64,000 nt of DNA from positions 140,222 through 204,221 of the forward strand of contig NZ_VOIW01000009.1 in the NCBI RefSeq assembly GCF_009659625.1. Reading direction: 5' to 3'. The stretch comes from Pseudomonas haemolytica (GTDB taxonomy: Bacteria; Pseudomonadota; Gammaproteobacteria; Pseudomonadales; Pseudomonadaceae). Position numbers and translations under genes: made by a program. The notes beneath the pieces were generated by a model. It was not told the origin of the DNA, did no database searches, and saw only the letters and a program-made list of their open reading frames with translations. Positions 58,586-64,000 of the stretch are shown one piece after another (position 1 is the stretch's first letter; every line of letters starts with the position of its first letter).

Positions 58586-59518
58586 CTAGCCGTGATCTGC
58601 TGCCTTGATCCGGTCGACTACCCGGGATGCGAGGTCATCAGGACGGAATTTGGCCAGGAAGTCATCAGCACCGACTTTCTTGACCATTGCCTGATTGAAT
58701 ACTCCCGACAACGAAGTATGCAGGATGATATGCAATTTTTGCATGCGTGGATCGTTGCGTATCTCGGCCGTGAGTGTGTAGCCGTCCATTTCCGGCATCT
58801 CGATGTCAGAGATCATCATCAAGAATTCTTCTTCTGGCTTCTTGCCTTCATCCACCAGCTTGCGCAGGTAATCCAAGGCTTGGCGACCATCATTAAGGGC
58901 CACCACGTCCACACCGACGGTTTGCAGGCAACGCGTGACTTGCTTGCGCGCTACCGAGGAGTCGTCCACCGTCAGCACGCGCAGGGACACGGCCTTGTGT
59001 GCGGTCTCGGCGTCCACTACGCCGACGGAGATAGTTTCCGAGGTCGGTGCCACTTCGGCGAGGATTTTCTCCACGTCGATGATTTCCACCAACTGGTTAT
59101 CGACCCGCGTCACTGCAGTAAGGTAGTGATCACGCCCAGTGCCCTTGGGTGGCGGATGAATCTCCTCCCAATTCATATTGACGATACGTTCCACCGAGCG
59201 CACCAGGAAACCCTGGGTCTTGGTGTTGTACTCGGTGATGATCACAAACGGGTTCTGGCGGTCTTGCAAACCGGCGGAACCCGTAGCCAGTGCCAGGTCA
59301 AGAATCGGAATAGTCGCGCCACGGATGTTGGCCACGCCACACACCACCGGATTGGACCTGGGCATTATCGTCAACTTGGGACATTGCAGCACTTCCCGCA
59401 CTTTAAACACGTTGATGCCGTACAACTGCTTGCCATCCAGGCGGAAAAGCAACAACTCCAGGCGATTCTGCCCTACCAGCTGTGTACGCTGGTTTACTGA
59501 ATCCATTACACCTGCCAT
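58586..59518 (-). CDS. cheV: Chemotaxis coupling protein CheV
   Basis: The 310-residue protein joins an N-terminal CheW-like domain (about 15-155) to a C-terminal receiver domain (about 178-305), with phosphorylation site Asp238 (MMISDIEMPEMDG). CheV couples receptors to CheA and adapts signalling. AGGAGTC precedes ATG 59518. It is divergent from flgA. Confidence 0.96.
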   Translation of the reverse strand: MAGVMDSVNQRTQLVGQNRLELLLFRLDGKQLYGINVFKVREVLQCPKLTIMPRSNPVVCGVANIRGATIPILDLALATGSAGLQDRQNPFVIITEYNTKTQGFLVRSVERIVNMNWEEIHPPPKGTGRDHYLTAVTRVDNQLVEIIDVEKILAEVAPTSETISVGVVDAETAHKAVSLRVLTVDDSSVARKQVTRCLQTVGVDVVALNDGRQALDYLRKLVDEGKKPEEEFLMMISDIEMPEMDGYTLTAEIRNDPRMQKLHIILHTSLSGVFNQAMVKKVGADDFLAKFRPDDLASRVVDRIKAADHG

Positions 59519-59539
59519 GCCCAGACTCCTAAATCCTAG

Positions 59540-59556
59540 GGGTACGACGCGTACCC
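59540..59556. promoter_or_regulatory. Palindrome between cheV and flgA
   Basis: GGGTACG (59540-59546) is mirrored by CGTACCC (59550-59556) around ACG. It lies in the 74-bp divergent region, 10 bp upstream of the flgA sigma54 box, and could be a regulator site. Confidence 0.5.
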
Positions 59557-59565
59557 AACACTAAA

Positions 59566-59581
59566 CGGCACGAGCTTTGCT
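59566..59581 (+). promoter_or_regulatory. Sigma54 promoter of flgA
   Basis: CGGCACGAGCTTTGCT has GG (59567-59568) and GC (59579-59580) exactly 10 bp apart and is close to consensus. The predicted start is at about 59592, directly before the annotated ATG. Confidence 0.8.
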
Positions 59582-59592
59582 ATTTATTGAGT

Positions 59593-60357
59593 ATGGATAT
59601 TAAAACGACAGTTTCCCGACGCATTAGCCGCTCACAGTACCGCAGTCTTCTCTGCGCTACGATGGCGCTGCTTGCCTTGGGCCTGGGCGTCACGACCCGC
59701 GCCGACAACGTCACCCTGCCTGATATGCTTATCGGCGTCACCCAGGGCTTTCTTGAGTTCACTGTAGAAGATTATCTGGCGACCACGCAGACACCAGGCC
59801 GGTATGAAATCCAAGTCAACCAATTGGACCCGCGTTTGCGCATGCCGATGTGCGACAAGGAATTGACGGCCACCCTGGAAAGCCCCGCCCAACCCCTAGG
59901 CCGCGTGACGGTAAAGGTACGCTGCGAAGGCGCCTCACCCTGGACCGTGTTTGTGCCGGCTCAGGTCAAACTGTTTCGCGACGTTGTGGTGGTGGCGCGG
60001 CCGTTGAAGCGCACCGGCATCATTGGCTTTGAGGATGTGGCCCTGCGCGAGCGAGACATCAGCCTGATCAGCCAGGGCTACCTGACATCAGTGGACCAGG
60101 CTATCGGACAGAAACTCACGCGACCAATGGTCACTGATCAAGTCATGACATTGGTTCATCTGGAACAGGCCGAAGTCATTCGCAAGGGTGACCAGGTAGT
60201 CATTTCCGCCAGCAGCGGCGGGCTGAATGTGAGAATGCCGGGCGAAGCATTGTCCAACGGCGGCATGAGCGAACAGATCCGCGTCAAGAATCTCAACTCC
60301 AATCGCGTGATCAAGGCGCGGGTCACGGCGCCAGGCCAGGTAGAGGTAGCGTTATAG
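59593..60357 (+). CDS. flgA: Flagella basal-body P-ring chaperone FlgA
   Basis: The 254-residue periplasmic chaperone has a signal region (CATMALLALGLGVTTRA), an N-terminal part and a C-terminal SAF/ChapFlgA domain (ARPLKRTGIIGFEDVALRER). It helps FlgI to build the P ring. I chose ATG 59593 over TTG 59587, but no ribosome binding site precedes either. An ATG at 59662 within the signal peptide is an alternative. Confidence 0.88.
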   Translation: MDIKTTVSRRISRSQYRSLLCATMALLALGLGVTTRADNVTLPDMLIGVTQGFLEFTVEDYLATTQTPGRYEIQVNQLDPRLRMPMCDKELTATLESPAQPLGRVTVKVRCEGASPWTVFVPAQVKLFRDVVVVARPLKRTGIIGFEDVALRERDISLISQGYLTSVDQAIGQKLTRPMVTDQVMTLVHLEQAEVIRKGDQVVISASSGGLNVRMPGEALSNGGMSEQIRVKNLNSNRVIKARVTAPGQVEVAL

Positions 60358-60435
60358 ATCACTGGAATCACACGCTCGCTTTTCCTACACTGTGCGTTGG
60401 ATGTCTGGCTGTACAGGTTTATTGTCAATCGAGCC

Positions 60436-60462
60436 TAAAGTTTGTCCGGGTATGGCCGAAAA
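60436..60462 (+). promoter_or_regulatory. Sigma28 (FliA) promoter of flgM
   Basis: TAAA (60436-60439) and GCCGAAAA (60455-60462) are 15 bp apart, close to the consensus TAAA-N15-GCCGATAA. The start of transcription would be near 60470, 30 nt before flgM. Confidence 0.85.
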
Positions 60463-60499
60463 CATGGCAAGCGTCCAAATACCCAGAGGTTTTTTCAAC

Positions 60500-60823
60500 A
60501 TGGTCATTGATTTCAGTCGTTTGAACAACACCCCGGCGTTGCCCGGCAACACGCGCACCGGCGGTGCGAAGGACAGCGTAGAAGCCAAGCCACAGCCCCT
60601 GCCCGCCAAGGCAGAGCAGGCCAGCGCCAGCCAGAGTGGGGAATCGGTACACCTGAGCAATGAGGCTCAACAGTTGCAGAAGGTCACTGACTCGCTGCGC
60701 GATCAACCGGTTGTCAACAAAGCCCGGGTGGCAGAGTTGAAACAGGCTATCGCTGATGGCAGCTATAAAGTCGACAGCAACCGTGTAGCCAGCAAGCTGC
60801 TTAACTTCGAAGCCGAGCGCTAG
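60500..60823 (+). CDS. flgM: Anti-sigma28 factor FlgM
   Basis: The 107-residue protein binds FliA and holds back late flagellar genes until it is exported through the finished hook. The N-terminus is Ala/Gln/Pro-rich and disordered, while the C-terminal half (VHLSNEAQQLQKVTDSL, then VAELKQAIADGSYKVDS) is the sigma-binding part. ATG 60500 (MVIDFSRLNN) fits the family; the longer frame overlaps the promoter. A sigma28 promoter in front provides feedback. Confidence 0.94.
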   Translation: MVIDFSRLNNTPALPGNTRTGGAKDSVEAKPQPLPAKAEQASASQSGESVHLSNEAQQLQKVTDSLRDQPVVNKARVAELKQAIADGSYKVDSNRVASKLLNFEAER

Positions 60824-60871
60824 GCAAAGGCCTGCGCAGGGCTTTTGGACGCTTAAAACCCAAGGCCAGCC

Positions 60872-61342
60872 ATGCACCACGACGAACATCTGCTTCAACT
60901 GATCATTGATGATCTGGCGCCGACGCAACAATTGCTCGAGCTGCTCAAAGAGGAATCCCTGGCCCTGTACGGCCGGGATATGCGTTTGCTGGAAGAAATA
61001 CTGGCGCGCAAACAGTCGCTCATTGTGCTGCTCGAACAACACGGCAAGAAGCGCAGTGAAATCCTGAGCAGCCTGGGCCTGCCTGCCGATCACGACGGCC
61101 TCGCACAACTGGCCAGCCATTCTTCGGTAGGTGATCACCTACTCGCGCAAAGCAAAGAACTCAATCAATTGCTCGCCCAGTGCCAGGAAGCCAACTTGCT
61201 CAACGGCCAATCGATCCAGCTTCAGCAAGCCACGACCGCCAATCAGTTACGCATACTGCACGGCGGAGAGCCTCCGGCCCTTTACAACGCCCAAGGCTCA
61301 ACTTCACGCCTGGTCAAGCCAAGCACCCGCAGCCAAGCCTGA
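60872..61342 (+). CDS. flgN: Flagellar export chaperone FlgN
   Basis: The 156-residue all-helical protein resembles FlgN, the export chaperone of the hook-filament junction proteins FlgK and FlgL. Long amphipathic helices run from about 5 to 65 (QQLLELLKEESLALYGRDMR) and 80 to 130. It follows flgM by 48 bp in the usual flgM-flgN order. Confidence 0.9.
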   Translation: MHHDEHLLQLIIDDLAPTQQLLELLKEESLALYGRDMRLLEEILARKQSLIVLLEQHGKKRSEILSSLGLPADHDGLAQLASHSSVGDHLLAQSKELNQLLAQCQEANLLNGQSIQLQQATTANQLRILHGGEPPALYNAQGSTSRLVKPSTRSQA

Positions 61343-61437
61343 CACCGGCTTACAGCGTGACCTATCCAAGGCGCGCTACATACTGGCAAAATGCCGTTCT
61401 TGCGTGTAGTCGTATTTTGCCTGGAGATGGAAGAACC

Positions 61438-62187
61438 GTGTTCAATGCCCTTAATGCGGAAGATGCACCGCAGCCACCGAAGGTGCTCACCACGCCTCTG
61501 GAAATAGCCAGCACTTTGCGGATGCTGCAAGAAAGCCATGATCCGCTGATCATCACTTTCCACGAACGCAGCCAACGCTTTCAGAGCTACCTGGTGGATA
61601 TTGACCGGGACAGCAAGACGCTGGTACTGGACGAAATGATTCCTCGTGACGGTGAACGCTACCTTGAGAATGGCGAACCCTTTCGTATCGAAGGTTTCCA
61701 TGAAGGTGTGCGGGTTGCCTGGGAAAGCAACGGCACGCTGACTGTCAGCGCAAAAGACGGCCACCGCATCTACAGCGGCAGCTTGCCCGACGAGGTGGTT
61801 TACCATCAGCGACGCAGTGCCTTCCGCGCCGCGCTAAAGCTAGCGCAATTGGTGGACATCGAGTTGGGTGGCGAAAAGCTTAAGGCCCCGATCAGCGGCA
61901 AACTGCTGGATATCTCCGCCACCGGCTGCAAATTACGCTTTGAAGGCGATATCTCCGAACGCCTGCAGCTGGGCCAGGTCTATGATCGCTTTATCGCGGC
62001 GCTGCCCTTCGGCAGCATGACCACCTCCGTCGAACTGCGGTACCTGCACTTCGAAGACAAGATCAACACCACCTTTGCCGGCGTGCGCTTCCACAACATG
62101 AGCGGTTTGGTGCAGCGGCAAGTGGAGCGCTTTGTGTACCAACTGCAGCGTGAGGCTCGGCGCTTCGACAAAGACGACGATCTTTAA
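61438..62187 (+). CDS. ycgR: Flagellar brake protein YcgR
   Basis: The 249-residue protein has an N-terminal YcgR domain (about 15-115) and a C-terminal PilZ domain for c-di-GMP. RRSAFR (125-130, with Arg126 and Arg130 as RxxxR) and DISATG (158-163, D/NxSxxG) are intact. When bound to c-di-GMP it slows the flagellar motor. The start is GTG 61438 with GGAGATGGAAG upstream; a longer frame from 61180 overlaps flgN and is not used. It closes the flgA-flgMN-ycgR block. Confidence 0.92.
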   Translation: MFNALNAEDAPQPPKVLTTPLEIASTLRMLQESHDPLIITFHERSQRFQSYLVDIDRDSKTLVLDEMIPRDGERYLENGEPFRIEGFHEGVRVAWESNGTLTVSAKDGHRIYSGSLPDEVVYHQRRSAFRAALKLAQLVDIELGGEKLKAPISGKLLDISATGCKLRFEGDISERLQLGQVYDRFIAALPFGSMTTSVELRYLHFEDKINTTFAGVRFHNMSGLVQRQVERFVYQLQREARRFDKDDDL

Positions 62188-62204
62188 GTCTTCAACGCTA
62201 AAGT

Positions 62205-62242
62205 AAAAAACGGGCAGATCCTGGTGGGATCTGTCCGTTTTT
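62205..62242. terminator. Bidirectional terminator between ycgR and the MFS gene
   Basis: AAAAAACGGGCAGATC and GATCTGTCCGTTTTT form a stem with one G-T pair and a 7-nt loop, flanked by A- and T-runs, between two convergent genes. Confidence 0.88.
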
Positions 62243-62245
62243 CGT

Positions 62246-63619
62246 TCAGGGGCGCGCCCTGCTCAGGTCATGTGGATGCTCGTCGGGGTCCAGGGGCTCG
62301 TGCGACTCTTCACTGGCCGGCTCATCAGTGGCGGGGTCAGGCTCTGGATCAGGAACACTGACTTGCATCTGCTCTTGTACTACTTGCTCATCCACCCGTG
62401 GATCGAGCGCAGCCACCAGCGGCGAACTGGACATGCTGTCGGGCATCGCCACGTGATGCAACGGCGCATCGTCGACCTGATGCAGGTTGGTCACCGCCTT
62501 CGGTCGAATTCGCCACACCAGGATCAACGCACACAGGCTGAAAAACGCGTAGAGCATCTGACTGCCGAATAGCTTCATCACTACACCCGCCAACAACGGC
62601 CCAATGCTGGCACCAATGCCGTAGGTCACCAGCAGCATGGCCGTCAGCGATACCCGCCGATCGCCTTCCACGTGGTCGTTGGAAAAAGCTACCGCCAATG
62701 GGTAAAGGCAGAACTGCACCAGCGAACAAAAGAAGCCCGCCACGAACAGCACTTCCAACGGCACTTGAGTCATGATCGCCAGCGGCAATGCCGTTATAGC
62801 CAGGCACAAGGCAAAGCAGCGAATCAGCAACGCTCGGTCATAGCGGTCCGACAACCAGCCCAAGGGCCACTGCACGACCAAACCAGCGAAAATGCAGCTA
62901 CCCATGAACAGGCCGACTTGCTCAGTCGTCAGGCCCTGCTGGGACGCATAGAGCGGCGCCAAACCGTAGAAAGAGCCCACGATCAATCCCGCGCCCAGCA
63001 CCGTGCTAAGAGACTGCGGCACACGCTTGATAAAGAAACGGGGCTCCATCGGGGCCGGGTGCAGCGGCGCCGGGTGAATGCGTCGAGTCATGGCTACCGG
63101 CACCAGGCACAGGGCAAAGCACAACGCCACCAACATCAACAGCTCAAGCCCAAGATGGGGATGCATTACCAGGATCAACTGGCCCAGTACCAATCCGAGG
63201 TAAGACGCGATCATGTAGCCACTGAACACTACGCCGCGCTGCTTGGCATCCGCCTGCTCGTTGAGCCAGCTTTCGATGACCATGTACTGGCACATCATCC
63301 CCAGGCCTACGATCATCCGCAGCACAATCCAGGCTGGCAGCCAATCAATCAAACCGTGCCCCAGCACCGCCGCACCGACGATCCCGGCGCAAGTGGCGTA
63401 GGCACGGATATGCCCGACCCGGGCAATCAGGCGGTGCCCGATCTTGCCACCCAGGACCAAGCCAAAATAGTTGGCAGCCATCAGCGCACCGACCCATAGA
63501 CTGTCGACATTGTCTGCTGCCAGACGCAAGGCCAGATAAGTACTGAGCAGGCCGGAGCCAATCAGCATCATCAAGGAGGCGAAATAAAGGGCTCGAAAAG
63601 ATTTCCAGATTTGGCGCAT
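62246..63619 (-). CDS. MFS transporter (YcaD/CsbX-like)
   Basis: The 457-residue protein has twelve predicted transmembrane segments between about residues 10 and 385, with the MFS loop motif GWLSDRYDRALLIR between helices 8 and 9. The C-terminal 80 residues are a long acidic, Pro-rich cytoplasmic tail. It resembles the YcaD group of unknown substrate. ATG 63619 (MRQIWKSFRALYFASLM) is chosen; the frame extends 98 codons upstream without support. No neighbour hints at the substrate. Confidence 0.85.
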   Translation of the reverse strand: MRQIWKSFRALYFASLMMLIGSGLLSTYLALRLAADNVDSLWVGALMAANYFGLVLGGKIGHRLIARVGHIRAYATCAGIVGAAVLGHGLIDWLPAWIVLRMIVGLGMMCQYMVIESWLNEQADAKQRGVVFSGYMIASYLGLVLGQLILVMHPHLGLELLMLVALCFALCLVPVAMTRRIHPAPLHPAPMEPRFFIKRVPQSLSTVLGAGLIVGSFYGLAPLYASQQGLTTEQVGLFMGSCIFAGLVVQWPLGWLSDRYDRALLIRCFALCLAITALPLAIMTQVPLEVLFVAGFFCSLVQFCLYPLAVAFSNDHVEGDRRVSLTAMLLVTYGIGASIGPLLAGVVMKLFGSQMLYAFFSLCALILVWRIRPKAVTNLHQVDDAPLHHVAMPDSMSSSPLVAALDPRVDEQVVQEQMQVSVPDPEPDPATDEPASEESHEPLDPDEHPHDLSRARP

Positions 63620-63930
63620 CGGCGTTCCGAGCGGCTCCTTGCGGTGAGAGATAGGGCTATCGGCATGATAGTCCGGGGTAGCCGGATCCGGACAGGCGCT
63701 ATGGCCTATTACCGGGATTATTTTGCATAAAAGCTCAGACGCTACACCGGTGCCAGTAGGTACACCGATAGAGATAAATGCATGACGCACCTGCTGTGAA
63801 CCCTGAAGCGCTGCAAGGTTCGACTGATATTGGGGGCATTGCAAAAAGTCGCGACTATTGATGAGCGCGGCACTTTTCAAGCGCCCAAAACAAAACCCCA
63901 ACTGCTTTCGCAATTGGGGTTTCGGAATTT
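63620..63930. other. 311-bp gap before the 5S rRNA gene
   Basis: Apart from the rRNA terminator at its right end, I see no gene, repeat or clear promoter here. The MFS promoter should lie in this gap, but I could not place it. Confidence 0.6.
63887..63922 (-). terminator. Terminator of the rRNA operon
   Basis: On the minus strand, AAACCCCAA and TTGGGGTTT form a 9-bp stem, followed by TTTTG and TTTT. It lies 9 bp past the 3' end of the 5S rRNA gene. Confidence 0.85.
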
Positions 63931-64000
63931 AATCTTGACGATGACCTACTCTCACATGGGGAAACCCCACACTACCATCGGCGATGCATCGTTTCACTAC
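63931..64000 (-). rRNA. rrf: 5S ribosomal RNA, 3' part
   Basis: The minus strand carries the last 70 nt or so of 5S rRNA: GATGCATCGCCGATGGTAGT, the following GGGGTTTCCCCATGTGAGAG, and the end GTAGGTCATCGTCAAGATT. This is the standard Pseudomonas sequence. The 5' part, and presumably 23S and 16S rRNA, lie beyond the right edge. The last one to three bases of the mature end are approximate. Confidence 0.95.

Overview
The window is a piece of a chromosome from a fluorescent Pseudomonas (P. fluorescens group). The evidence is the close match of several proteins and gene blocks to Pseudomonas (PhoP/PhoQ, PcpS-type phosphopantetheinyl transferase, two-ATP-cone NrdA, DctA, the rluC-rne and tatD-to-rluC blocks), GC-rich codon use, and many REPIN-type palindromic repeats built on GTGGGAG...CTCCCAC. 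I see no prophage, insertion sequence, integrase, tRNA or CRISPR array. Most of the DNA is core chromosome, with several accessory or rearranged spots.

Layout. 1-1307: end of an OmpA-type lipoprotein gene, a DUF4398 lipoprotein and a periplasmic binding protein (minus). 1380-5241: the ETF electron-transfer module, etfBA (minus) divergent from ETF-ubiquinone oxidoreductase (plus), with a sigma70 promoter and a PsrA-like operator between them. 5410-8342: AraC regulator divergent from a zinc alcohol dehydrogenase, then an IclR regulator. 8535-12850: an L-arabinose locus, SDR dehydrogenase-araF-araG-araH (minus). 13087-14418: acetyltransferase and two small orphan proteins. 14489-18686: GntR regulator, ADP-ribosylglycohydrolase-like protein, NCS1 permease and PfkB kinase in one overlapping operon, probably for a nucleoside-like compound. 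18757-21772: DUF1285, a lipoprotein, moaA and a TetR regulator. 22080-22199: the small RNA rgsA (P16).

22218-39378: a long housekeeping block: tatD, holB, tmk, mltG, pabC, fabF, acpP, fabG, fabD, plsX, rpmF, yceD (all minus), divergent maf, then sppA, a phosphatase and rluC (minus), and rne (plus) behind a leader of about 700 nt. It links fatty-acid and phospholipid synthesis, ribosome maturation and RNA decay. 39466-41039: a MobA-like and an XdhC-like protein. 41183-43851: dctA divergent from an AraC regulator, with a sigma54 promoter and three copies of a palindrome. 43883-46230: phoQ, phoP and a small secreted protein behind four GTTCAG repeats at exact 11-bp spacing. 46369-49428: phosphopantetheinyl transferase and a second two-component system. 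50206-53100: nrdA behind a 777-bp upstream region with DnaA boxes; nrdB is not next to it. 53194-54288: a putative cysteine-protease-fold effector or toxin.

54469-62187: a flagellar and chemotaxis block: flgBCDE (sigma54 promoter), cheR, cheV, flgA (sigma54 promoter), flgM (sigma28 promoter), flgN and ycgR. The window closes with an MFS transporter and the 3' end of a 5S rRNA gene on the minus strand, so an rRNA operon lies just beyond the right edge.

Start codons were chosen from ribosome binding sites, overlaps with neighbours and known protein N-termini; several genes begin with GTG or TTG.
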